From NCBI GenBank assembly GCA_945787715.1, contig CALZJE010000012.1:1-64000 (forward strand): a stretch of DNA of 64,000 nucleotides, in the 5' to 3' direction. Shown piece after piece: positions 8,886-17,688 of the stretch (its first letter is position 1; each line of letters starts with the position of its first letter). A program made the position numbers and the translations under genes. The stretch is from an uncultured Ectothiorhodospiraceae bacterium. Lineage in GTDB: Bacteria > Pseudomonadota > Gammaproteobacteria > S012-40. The notes beneath the pieces are model-generated. The model made no database searches. It was not told the origin of the DNA and saw only the letters and a list, made by a program, of their open reading frames with translations.

Positions 8886-11027
8886 TTAACTCCGGCGCCA
8901 CTCATGATATTTTCTGACCCACTCCAGTAGCTTTTCGGGCTTATGGGCTTTTTTCCAGTTTCCAGCAGCAAACTTATTTGCCTCGGTAAGCGTGGGGTAT
9001 ATATGAATGGTACCTAAAATTTTATTCAGGCCAAAACCATGTTTCATCGCTGCAACATATTCAGCAATTAAATCACCAGCGTGATTACCAACAATTGTCA
9101 CTCCGAGAATTTTATCTTTGCCTGGCACAGTTAGCACTTTAACCACTCCGTGATCTTCACTATCCGCAATTGCCCGATCCAGATCGTCTATCCCATACTC
9201 GCTAGCTTCATAAGCAATGCCCTGCTCTTTTGCTTCTAACTCATTCAAGCCAACCCTGGCAACTTCCGGATCAGTAAATGTCGCCCAAGGAATAACAGAA
9301 TAATCCACTTGGAATTTTTTCAGCGGTGAAAATAGTGAATTTACTGCAGCATACCATGCTTGATGTGAAGCAGTGTGCGTAAACTGGTAGGGCCCCGTCA
9401 CATCACCACAGACATAGATATTAGGGTAGTTAGTCTGTAAAAACTCGTTTGCTTCAATAGTACCATGGCTTGTTAATTTCACATCAAGAGACTCTAGCCC
9501 AAAACCAGACACATTGGCGGTTCGTCCCAAAGCAACCAAGACTTCATCGAAGTCGATTTTAACTTCCTCATTTCCATGTTTACATATAACAAACTTATCA
9601 TCACCCATTTTTTCGAATCGAATTGCGTCATGTTGAAGCAAAACATTCACACCTTCTTTGCGAAACCGTTCAGTTACAATTTCCGATATTTCTTCATCTT
9701 CACGCAACATAATACGAGATGAGCGCTGGACCAACGTCACATCAGTACCTAATCTTTGAAACGCTTGCGCTAGCTCACAACCAATAGGACCGCCACCAAG
9801 AACCACCAGTCGTTTTGGCTGCTTTCGGATTTCCCATACGGTATCTGATGTCAGATAACCAGTCTCTTCTAATCCTGGTATAGAAGGGACAAAAGGTCTT
9901 GCTCCGGTTGCAATTACAATATTCTTCGTTGATAGTGTTTCGCCGTTTACTTCCACTTGATAAGGTGAAATGATCTTTGCTTCGCCCTCATAAACCTCAA
10001 CTCCCAAGCCAGTAAAACGTTCAACAGAATCGTGTGGTTCAATTTTTTTAATGACATTTTGCACTCTTTCCATAACATCAGCAAAATCGAACTCCACTTT
10101 TGCTGATTTAAATCCAAAATCCGTTGCTCTATTTGCATACGAAGCAATTTTTGCTGAACGAATTAGCGCTTTACTAGGAACGCAACCTGTGTTTAAACAA
10201 TCGCCACCCATTTTATGCTTTTCGATCAATGCAACTTTTGCATTCACTGCCGCTGCTATTAACGATGAAACCAAACCTCCAGAGCCTGCGCCTATCACTA
10301 CCATGTTGAAATCAAATGAGTCTGGCTTTTTTATACCCTTCAGAACTTTTTGAGACTTCACCATCTCAATAATTTTTTTAGCTATTAAAGGAAAGATGCC
10401 TAACAATACAAATGAAAAAATCAGTCCAGGCGATAATATTCCCGCCAACGAATCTAATGTTGCTAACTGACTACCTGCATTAACATACACAATTGTGCCG
10501 GGTAACATTCCAAGCTGGCTGACGAAGAAAAACTGCCTAACTTTAATTGGTGTGATTCCCATCACGAGATTGATAACAAAGAAAGGAAACGCAGGAATTA
10601 GCCGTAGCGTAAAAAGATAAAAAGCGCCTTCTTTTTTTACACCTTCGTTAATTGCTTTCAGCTTGTCTTTAAACTTTCGTTGAACTGCATCTTTCAAAAT
10701 GAATCGAGAGGCTAAAAAAGCTAAAGTCGCACCTATGGTGCTCGCAAAAGAAACAATTATGACGCCCTCAAGAAGACCAAATATTGCGCCGCCTGCTAAA
10801 GTCATAATCGCCGCACCAGGTAATGATAATGCTGTCACAGCAATATAAACCAACATATATATGACAATTGTTGTTATTTTGTTACTTTCGTAAGCTAGAA
10901 GCATATCGTCTTTTTCAGACTTTAAATATTCCAGCGTTAAATATTGCCCTAGATCAAAAATAAAAAAAGCACTGGCCAATACGGCCAATAGCGCAACGAC
11001 AATAAGTTTAGATTTTGACATGCTCAA
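8886..11027 (-). CDS. TVP38/TMEM64 membrane domain fused to flavin disulfide reductase
   Basis: Two-domain protein of 713 aa. Residues about 1-225 form a multi-span TVP38/TMEM64 (DedA-like) membrane domain, including LSLPGAAIMTLAGGAIFG and the block RLIPAFPFFVINLVMG. Residues about 240-713 form a pyridine-nucleotide disulfide oxidoreductase like mercuric reductase or dihydrolipoamide dehydrogenase: FAD motif VIGAGSGGLVSS, redox pair in GGDCLNTGCVPSK, NAD motif LGGGPIGCELAQAF and a C-terminal dimerisation domain (IHIYPTLTEANK). The fusion is known in proteobacteria but its substrate is not. No mer or lipoyl genes are adjacent. An intact ORF, not a frameshift artefact. Confidence 0.92.
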   Translation of the reverse strand: MSMSKSKLIVVALLAVLASAFFIFDLGQYLTLEYLKSEKDDMLLAYESNKITTIVIYMLVYIAVTALSLPGAAIMTLAGGAIFGLLEGVIIVSFASTIGATLAFLASRFILKDAVQRKFKDKLKAINEGVKKEGAFYLFTLRLIPAFPFFVINLVMGITPIKVRQFFFVSQLGMLPGTIVYVNAGSQLATLDSLAGILSPGLIFSFVLLGIFPLIAKKIIEMVKSQKVLKGIKKPDSFDFNMVVIGAGSGGLVSSLIAAAVNAKVALIEKHKMGGDCLNTGCVPSKALIRSAKIASYANRATDFGFKSAKVEFDFADVMERVQNVIKKIEPHDSVERFTGLGVEVYEGEAKIISPYQVEVNGETLSTKNIVIATGARPFVPSIPGLEETGYLTSDTVWEIRKQPKRLVVLGGGPIGCELAQAFQRLGTDVTLVQRSSRIMLREDEEISEIVTERFRKEGVNVLLQHDAIRFEKMGDDKFVICKHGNEEVKIDFDEVLVALGRTANVSGFGLESLDVKLTSHGTIEANEFLQTNYPNIYVCGDVTGPYQFTHTASHQAWYAAVNSLFSPLKKFQVDYSVIPWATFTDPEVARVGLNELEAKEQGIAYEASEYGIDDLDRAIADSEDHGVVKVLTVPGKDKILGVTIVGNHAGDLIAEYVAAMKHGFGLNKILGTIHIYPTLTEANKFAAGNWKKAHKPEKLLEWVRKYHEWRRS

Positions 11028-11204
11028 CGACTTCCCTCTATATTATATTCAAACAACTTGTAGGAAGCAGAGAAGCTTCATCCTGAAGAGTTACAATTAT
11101 TTTATTCCAGTCTCTTTCGGTTTTGTAAAAAACGACCAAATTCCGAGGCAAGAACCATCAGACTAATTAAGTAAATTCAATAGGATAATGATATTTAGAT
11201 CTAA

Positions 11205-12899
11205 TTAAGTGAGATTCAACTCAGCGCCGGTTCCGATTTTATTATCGCGCTGATATATATCCCGCCGGAAATGAACTCTTCCCTTTTCGTCAACCCAAGC
11301 AGTCCAGTAAAGGAGGTAAACAGGAATGCTCTCTTCCAAATCAATCGTTGTTGTTTCACCGCTTGCTATAATTGACTCCAAATCCTGCCCAATCCACGCT
11401 GAATTATTTTTCAATACCTGCTTTGCTAAATTAAACGGTTGAGAAAGCCTAATACATCCTGCACTAAATGTTCGAACATAACGATCAAATAACTTCCGAT
11501 TTGGCGTGTCATGTAAATAGACACGGAACCGATTGGGGAACATAAATTTAATTAGTCCCATATTATTGTGTTTGCCGGGCATCTGCTGAAGTTTATAGGG
11601 AAACCATTTGTCAGTTAATTTATTCCAATCGACTTTTTCAGGATTAACTTCCTTCGCGTCTTTTCGCCAACTGTCAAAAACTTTGAGACTGTTACGCTTA
11701 AGAAAGCTCCGATCTTTCTGTACTTTCGGTAAAAATTTCTCTTTAGCAATCCGAGGAGGAACACTCCATGTTGGATTTAGCTCAACATATTTTAATGTAT
11801 CAACAAAAGCTGGAGTGGCGCGATAAGGCTCACCAACAATTACCGGCATGTTGAGAACCGATTTACCATTCTCAACGTAGTCCAAATTGTATCCCGCCAT
11901 GTTTACAATAACGTATCGTTCTCCCAATTTTCGCGGCACCCAGCGCCAACGCTCCATGTTTCTCTTAAGATTATTAATTCGATCGGACAACGATACATTA
12001 AAGCTCCATCTAGTCCACCGGCCGACGATACCATCCACCTTGTGCCCATAATTATTTTGAAACTTTCTCACAGCCTGATCGAGGGTTTCATCAAAAACTG
12101 TCGATGTTAAATCATCATTTTTGGAGAGGTATTCTTCGCGAAACAAACGATTTCTTAGCGATACAACCTGCTCATGATCCATACCCAATTGTAATTGAGG
12201 CCCTTGTGGAATTTTAGACCAATCACCTTGCTCAGCTAATACACGATAATAGGCCAAACTTGATTTCAACCGCGTATAAGCGCGATGAGGTGGAGGCATA
12301 CGCGCAATAAAATCTGCCGGATCATTTGCAATAAGAAATAGTTCTAGCTGTTCAAGCCCATCCATTTTTTCAGGCATGACATGCCAATCAGAATCCACAG
12401 CTCTCGGAAATTGGTAACCAACACTCACTTCAACACTGTAGCGCAAAAAAGCATCAGTCATCATTAATTCCAAGCGTGCTTTACTCCGTGCACGTTTCGC
12501 TCGCCACATGTATTGAATGGATTTCGTGTGATACTCTTCTGGCTTTAGTCCTTCTCTATCAGAGAAAACCAACATATCACGAACAGCTTTTGCTTTAGAT
12601 GTTGGGCCATCATGTGATTGCCAAACAGGCAAAAAATCTCTTTTACTATAAAATAGCCTAAGTTTTGCCCAATTTAAATCTGTGGCCCAATTATCGTAAA
12701 CATCCCAAACTAAATGCTGTTGTAATTCAAAGACAACCGGATCATCAAGTTCAAATAGCTCAAACAAGTTCTCTGGCGGACTGGGCGAGAAAAGTGATAT
12801 CGCTTCTTTAGCGAATGTATGGGAAGGAAAACAAAGAAGAAAACCAGCGATAAGCCCTAAATGCAAATAAAGTTTCCGCCAATCCATTGCTATTTGCAT
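11205..12899 (-). CDS. L,D-transpeptidase of the LdtD/YcbB type
   Basis: Periplasmic peptidoglycan enzyme making 3-3 cross-links. An N-terminal signal or anchor segment is visible (LHLGLIAGFLLCFPSHTFA). A scaffold region follows, then a peptidoglycan-binding domain (LDQAVRKFQNNYGHKVDGIVG, about residues 285-305), then the YkuD catalytic domain with VYLHDTPNR and SAGCIRLSQP (catalytic Cys near 478). Length (564 aa) and domain order match YcbB rather than the short Ldt proteins. The ATG at 12899 gives a normal signal sequence; an internal ATG five codons later is also possible. Monocistronic by appearance. Confidence 0.93.
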   Translation of the reverse strand: MQIAMDWRKLYLHLGLIAGFLLCFPSHTFAKEAISLFSPSPPENLFELFELDDPVVFELQQHLVWDVYDNWATDLNWAKLRLFYSKRDFLPVWQSHDGPTSKAKAVRDMLVFSDREGLKPEEYHTKSIQYMWRAKRARSKARLELMMTDAFLRYSVEVSVGYQFPRAVDSDWHVMPEKMDGLEQLELFLIANDPADFIARMPPPHRAYTRLKSSLAYYRVLAEQGDWSKIPQGPQLQLGMDHEQVVSLRNRLFREEYLSKNDDLTSTVFDETLDQAVRKFQNNYGHKVDGIVGRWTRWSFNVSLSDRINNLKRNMERWRWVPRKLGERYVIVNMAGYNLDYVENGKSVLNMPVIVGEPYRATPAFVDTLKYVELNPTWSVPPRIAKEKFLPKVQKDRSFLKRNSLKVFDSWRKDAKEVNPEKVDWNKLTDKWFPYKLQQMPGKHNNMGLIKFMFPNRFRVYLHDTPNRKLFDRYVRTFSAGCIRLSQPFNLAKQVLKNNSAWIGQDLESIIASGETTTIDLEESIPVYLLYWTAWVDEKGRVHFRRDIYQRDNKIGTGAELNLT

Positions 12900-13028
12900 A
12901 ATTTGATTTCACGATTTTTATGAATAACTTCGTATTACAAAATAAAACTAAGGATTGGAAAGAGTTACTAGCGATTAAAAGTGAATGAAATGGCTTCATC
13001 GCACATTAATCGACTTATTGCATATCTA

Positions 13029-13352
13029 TTAATTATGGGTAGACTCAACCGCACAATCAAATAGTGTTTTAACTGCATAGGTATGTGGCGTGCCATCCCA
13101 ATTATAGGCATCCATAACCACCAACAACAAATAGTCTTTATAAATTGCTATTGTTGAATTATTATGCGTTACCATTGTATCAATCACTTGATCAAGCGGT
13201 ACACCGAGACCTGAGTTAATGACTGAATCGTAACCAACCATTGCAACTGAATAGCATTGTGATTCTTGATCACTCAAGCCAGAAGCAAAAACCTGAGCCA
13301 CATTGAAATAAAGAAGAATCAGGATGAGTATTGCAGTGCATCTTCCAGTCAT
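13029..13352 (-). CDS. Small secreted hypothetical protein (107 aa)
   Basis: Starts with a clear signal peptide (MTGRCTAILILILLYFNVAQVFA) with likely cleavage after VFA, leaving a mature protein of about 84 residues. Two cysteines in the mature part (SQCYSV and LFDCAVES) could form a periplasmic disulfide. A GGAGAGG ribosome site lies just before the ATG at 13352. No family recognised. It is separated from the transpeptidase gene by about 130 bases on the same strand, so shared transcription is possible but not shown. Confidence 0.68.
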   Translation of the reverse strand: MTGRCTAILILILLYFNVAQVFASGLSDQESQCYSVAMVGYDSVINSGLGVPLDQVIDTMVTHNNSTIAIYKDYLLLVVMDAYNWDGTPHTYAVKTLFDCAVESTHN

Positions 13353-13744
13353 AGTTCCTCTCCTTTAATTACAATTTATATCGTGGAAAGTAAACAAAAA
13401 CTTTAGCCAAGTTCATGCATAAATTTGATAGAATCACCAGTAACAAATAGTTCTTATTTATGCTGAAATAGATCGAATATATTGGCTAAAAAAAGCAATT
13501 AAAACGATTAGAATATATCGTTTAATTTTTTAATCCTATTGAATGTTCTCAAAATGCTTTTGTCGATAGCATCAGATTTTGCAAAAAGCAGTCCGATTCT
13601 TCACAAACACTTTAAGTTCGATATTTTTCATCACCACTGAAAAACAACATATAAATTGGTAAATAACTCCAATAGAGAAAACATGAGCACAATATCCATC
13701 AGATTCGGCAAAAACCTTCCTGCATCAATGGAATAGACGTAGTA
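13353..13744. other. Divergent intergenic region
   Basis: About 390 AT-rich bases between a minus-strand secreted protein and the plus-strand gene pair ending in dinG. It should contain both promoters. I looked for a LexA-type CTGT-N8-ACAG operator, expected if dinG were SOS-controlled, and did not see a convincing one. Nothing else recognised. Confidence 0.4.
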
Positions 13745-14275
13745 ATGGAATCACAAATATCAGAAAAGGAATACACATGGATATGGGATCACTATTTTAG
13801 CTTAATCCTAAATAAACTGCCTTTTTCAAATAATGAGATTTTAATAACAGCTATAAATGGTTGGGCAATAAACTTGGCTAAAAGTTTTAAAATGCATCCG
13901 GAACCGATTAAGGAGCAAGGCTTACTAGCTATCAGAACGACACCCACTTACTATCAAATGATAAAAATGGAACTGGGTGCCCATATAGACGTGACAGCAC
14001 AAGCTAATGCCTTACCCCCACTTCACGTGCGCTTACCTAATAAGTTTACCGAAAAGCAATTAGAAAAATCACCAATCGCACTCGCAAATTTTTCCCTTGA
14101 TGAAGATAAATGCTTCTACAAAGAACTAATTCTCCATGTCATTTCAATGAAAAAATATTACGCTGTACAGTTATACTTCTCTGAAGAAGCAAGCCTCTCA
14201 TCAGCGCCTGAATTCGCATTGAATATGGCAATGCAATTTCATAGTCACTTCCACAATAAAAATACACTGAACTAA
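13745..14275 (+). CDS. Hypothetical protein upstream of dinG (176 aa)
   Basis: Unrecognised soluble protein starting MESQISEKEYTWIWDHYFSL. No signal peptide, membrane helix or metal motif is visible; it appears to be a mixed alpha/beta domain with aromatic N-terminal helices (YTWIWDHYF, INGWAINLAKSF). The stop codon is three bases before the dinG ATG, so the two genes are almost certainly co-transcribed and perhaps translationally coupled, hinting at a link to DNA repair or helicase function (inference only). Coding is supported by length, strand context and spacing. Confidence 0.72.
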   Translation: MESQISEKEYTWIWDHYFSLILNKLPFSNNEILITAINGWAINLAKSFKMHPEPIKEQGLLAIRTTPTYYQMIKMELGAHIDVTAQANALPPLHVRLPNKFTEKQLEKSPIALANFSLDEDKCFYKELILHVISMKKYYAVQLYFSEEASLSSAPEFALNMAMQFHSHFHNKNTLN

Positions 14276-14278
14276 ACA

Positions 14279-16363
14279 ATGCCTACAGATGCTATTAAAG
14301 ATAAAGTCCAATCTGCTTATCGAAATATTTCAAAGCAGATGCCAAATTTCAAAAATCGATACACACAAAGAGTTTTCATTGCAGAAATCGTGAAAACGCT
14401 TTTTCAGGAAAAACAAGATCATCGAATACTTGTTACTGAAGGTCCAACAGGAACTGGAAAAACACTCGCCTATCTTGTTGCGAGTATTCCTGCGGCAAAA
14501 CAACTATATAAAAAACTCATCATATCGTCAGCAACAGTCGCTCTTCAGACGCAATTGATTGAACGTGACATTCCACTTATACAAAAAATGAGCGACATGG
14601 TTTTCAATTATATTATCGCGAAAGGTCGGGGGCGCTATCTCTGCCCGAGCCTACTCTCACAAAATATTGGAGAAAACGGTCAACAAATTGAAGCCTTTGC
14701 TTCAAATGATTATTTATCTTCAATACTAAACGAACTACATCATCAATTTGAAGCAGGTGAATGGGATGGTGACAAAGATACATGGGCAGAAACCATTAGC
14801 GACGAAATTTGGACAAAAATAAGTAATGACAGACATGGTTGCTTAGCTGCACGTTGTGATCACTTTAGAGTTTGCCCATATTTTATCGCAAAAGGGAAAA
14901 TCGAAGAAGCAGATGTCATTGTTGCAAATCACGATCTGGTATTATCTGATCTCGCACTAGGTGGTGGCATTCTATTACCCAAGCCAGAAGATACAATATA
15001 TGTCTTTGATGAGGCCCATCATTTACCCGAAAAAACAGTGAATCACGCCTCTACTTGGGGTTCTACCTCTGGAACCACCACTTGGTTAAATCGAACAGAA
15101 GGTCTAATAAAACAGATCGAAGCGCTGCTAATGGAACAAAGCACCGCGAATCTTTTCTCCATAATAGATAAAGCGCTTAAACATTTAAAATCAGATTTGT
15201 CATATTTAAACACCTATTTCAATAGCCTCCCTGACTTACAATCAGCTGACGATTCAGAAATTAACCACCGATTTCCACAAGGTGTTATACCTTCAGAGTT
15301 GAGGTCGTTATGTAGCGCTTGTTTTGATTCTACTCAAGAGTCATATAAACAATGTAAAAAACTGAAAGATAAAATTACCCGTGAAGTTGCGGATGGAAAC
15401 TTAACGAGTAAAGAAGCGGAAGCAGTTCTTCCAGAACTGGGAATGGCCCTTCAGAGGCTTGAGAATCTTTATGAGCTATGGGCAAAGTTCATCTTAAAGG
15501 ATCCTCAAGGTTCACCTCCAACGGCGAGATGGATTACAAAATCCCTATTCAAAGAGCATGTAGATTTTAAACTGCATACATCTCCCATAAGCGCTGCTGA
15601 CTTCCTCTACGAGAATCTATGGCAAAAATGTTATGGAAGCATTCTTACATCTGCAACTCTGAGATCACTCGGCAGTTTTGGTTACTTCCAAGCGAAATCT
15701 GGGCTTCTTGAAATGCCGCATGCAAACTATTTGCAACTAGCCTCTCCGTTTGATTTTGCCAATAACGCAACCTTGTGGTTACCCTGGATGGAAAACGAGC
15801 CTCAAAACGCATCACAACATACCGAAGAAATTATTCAATTGTTGCCTGATCTAGTTAGCAAAGAAAATGGCTCTTTGATTTTATTCAGCTCCCGAAAACA
15901 ATTACAAGAAGTATCAGAACAACTTCCAGAGCATATAAAAGAGATACTTCTTATTCAAGGTGACTACAATATACAAACCCTGCTGGAAAAACATAATCAA
16001 CAAATTAGTCAGGGCAACGCGAGCATTATTATGGGATTAGCAAGTTTTGCAGAAGGTATCGATTTGCCAGGAAAATTGTGCACAGATGTTATTATTGCTA
16101 AGCTCCCATTCCCAGTTCCAGACTCTCCCGTAGAAGCCACTGAGCGTGAATACCTCGAAGCACAGGGCAAAAGCCATTTTCAGGAAATCGTTTTACCACA
16201 AACGTGTATTCGTTTAATTCAATCAGTAGGGCGCTTGATACGGAGCGAGACGGACACAGGTAAAATAACCATATTAGATCGAAGACTAATCACAAAAAGC
16301 TATGGGAAAAAATTCCTACAAGCACTTCCAGATATGCGAAGAATTATTGAATACGGACCGTAG
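14279..16363 (+). CDS. dinG: DinG-type ATP-dependent DNA helicase
   Basis: XPD/Rad3-like superfamily 2 helicase that in E. coli resolves R-loops and forked DNA. Walker A is GPTGTGK (55-61) and the DEAH box VFDEAHH starts near 243. Four cysteines between them (C122 in RYLCPSLL; C188, C193, C199 in HGCLAARCDHFRVCPYF) fit the [4Fe-4S] cluster of DinG. C-terminal motif VI is visible as QSVGRLIRSETDTGKI. Length of 694 aa is normal. It lies three bases after a hypothetical gene. No LexA box was found upstream. Confidence 0.95.
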   Translation: MPTDAIKDKVQSAYRNISKQMPNFKNRYTQRVFIAEIVKTLFQEKQDHRILVTEGPTGTGKTLAYLVASIPAAKQLYKKLIISSATVALQTQLIERDIPLIQKMSDMVFNYIIAKGRGRYLCPSLLSQNIGENGQQIEAFASNDYLSSILNELHHQFEAGEWDGDKDTWAETISDEIWTKISNDRHGCLAARCDHFRVCPYFIAKGKIEEADVIVANHDLVLSDLALGGGILLPKPEDTIYVFDEAHHLPEKTVNHASTWGSTSGTTTWLNRTEGLIKQIEALLMEQSTANLFSIIDKALKHLKSDLSYLNTYFNSLPDLQSADDSEINHRFPQGVIPSELRSLCSACFDSTQESYKQCKKLKDKITREVADGNLTSKEAEAVLPELGMALQRLENLYELWAKFILKDPQGSPPTARWITKSLFKEHVDFKLHTSPISAADFLYENLWQKCYGSILTSATLRSLGSFGYFQAKSGLLEMPHANYLQLASPFDFANNATLWLPWMENEPQNASQHTEEIIQLLPDLVSKENGSLILFSSRKQLQEVSEQLPEHIKEILLIQGDYNIQTLLEKHNQQISQGNASIIMGLASFAEGIDLPGKLCTDVIIAKLPFPVPDSPVEATEREYLEAQGKSHFQEIVLPQTCIRLIQSVGRLIRSETDTGKITILDRRLITKSYGKKFLQALPDMRRIIEYGP

Positions 16364-16602
16364 CAACGTCTTACATCTTCCCCGGCATATCCCATGCATT
16401 AAAGTTTCAAAAGTGACGTTTCTTCAATCGAGATAATGTTTTCCTAAGTTTCAGTTGATAAAAACATTAATTACAAGAATTGTGATTCTATATACAGCAA
16501 TCACTAAGAAGAATAACCACACCACTTACAATAATAAGAATACTGAAATTTGATTCTGTGGAATCAAATTAATTTTACTGTCGTTTTTTAGGGGACAAAG
16601 CG

Positions 16603-17508
16603 ATGACAAAATCAACATTGGTATTTTTGCTACTCATAACTGGATACCTTAGCAGCCAAACTACACTTGCTTCACAATGTGTGCCAGATGGGCAATGGCT
16701 ACTCCCAGAGAGTGGAAACATCCTTAATCAATATGAATTTTTAGACCAAATGCCACTTGAAGGCGTTGTGTTACTTGGCGAACATCACGCAAACTCTGCG
16801 CACCATAAGTGGCAGCTAGAAACGATTAAGTCTCTACATAAAAATCAGCCAAATATGACAATTGGTCTAGAAATGTTTCCACGCCGCACACAGCCTATTT
16901 TGGATCAGTGGATTAGAGGCGAGATTGACAAATACCAGTTTGTGGAACTCACAGAATGGAACACAATCTGGTCATTCAGCTTTGATGACTACCTCCCAAT
17001 TTTAGTCTATGCACAAAATAATCAGATTCCTCTTATTGCTCTGAATGTTTCACGCAAATTATTAGATCGAGTCCGAGAATCAGGCTGGCATCGTATTCCA
17101 ATAAACGAACGCGAAGGTATTGGCAATCCAGCACGACCAAGTCGTGCATATGCTCAAACTCTGGCTGTCAGTTTCAAACGCCATCAACCTCAAACAAGAA
17201 CTATTGATAAAGTTGGATTTAAACGCTTTGTTCAAAAACAGCTACTTTGGGATCGCGCTATGGCTGAAGGCATAGCAAACGCTTATAAACGAGATAGCAA
17301 ACAGCTTATTATAAGTTTAATGGGTAGTTGGCACATCATAGGTGGCCATGGAGTTCCTTACCAACTGGATGACTTAGGAGTCAATTCAGTCACAAAACTG
17401 ATTCCATGGGATGACAATCTAAGCTGCGACAGTATTGATCGTCAATTTTCAGACGCCATCTTCGGCACAACTTACCTACAGACAATGAACCTGGATGTTT
17501 TCAACTAA
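16603..17508 (+). CDS. ChaN-like secreted protein
   Basis: A signal peptide (MTKSTLVFLLLITGYLSSQTTLA) is followed by the ChaN-fold hallmark VVLLGEHHANSAHHKWQ. Further family blocks are IGLEMFPRRTQPILDQWIRG, WNTIWSFSFDDYLPIL and MGSWHIIGGHGVPYQL. ChaN-family (DUF399) proteins bind haem and are proposed to act in iron uptake, usually as lipoproteins; here the N-terminus lacks an obvious lipobox, so it may be periplasmic. The strong site AGGGGACAAAGCG precedes the ATG. No iron genes adjoin it. Family call firm, role inferred. Confidence 0.85.
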   Translation: MTKSTLVFLLLITGYLSSQTTLASQCVPDGQWLLPESGNILNQYEFLDQMPLEGVVLLGEHHANSAHHKWQLETIKSLHKNQPNMTIGLEMFPRRTQPILDQWIRGEIDKYQFVELTEWNTIWSFSFDDYLPILVYAQNNQIPLIALNVSRKLLDRVRESGWHRIPINEREGIGNPARPSRAYAQTLAVSFKRHQPQTRTIDKVGFKRFVQKQLLWDRAMAEGIANAYKRDSKQLIISLMGSWHIIGGHGVPYQLDDLGVNSVTKLIPWDDNLSCDSIDRQFSDAIFGTTYLQTMNLDVFN

Positions 17509-17565
17509 ACTGGGAGAATCCCATTCCCTATCTATAATTTATCTCTATTGAATCCAAAGAGAAAA

Positions 17566-17591
17566 CCTCTTGCAAAACAATAAGCAAGAGG
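17566..17591. terminator. Stem-loop after the ChaN-like gene
   Basis: Perfect 8-bp inverted repeat CCTCTTGC / GCAAGAGG with a 10-base loop, 58 bases after the stop. There is no T-run on the plus strand; on the minus strand the stem is followed by TTTTC. It may be a weak terminator or an mRNA-end stabiliser. Confidence 0.4.
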
Positions 17592-17688
17592 CAATCCACT
17601 AGCTCTCCCCAATATTCAGGGTTAACTATTCTCGGCTTTTACACTACTATAGCGCCCCTTTATATAGCTATGAGGAAATAACGCCACA

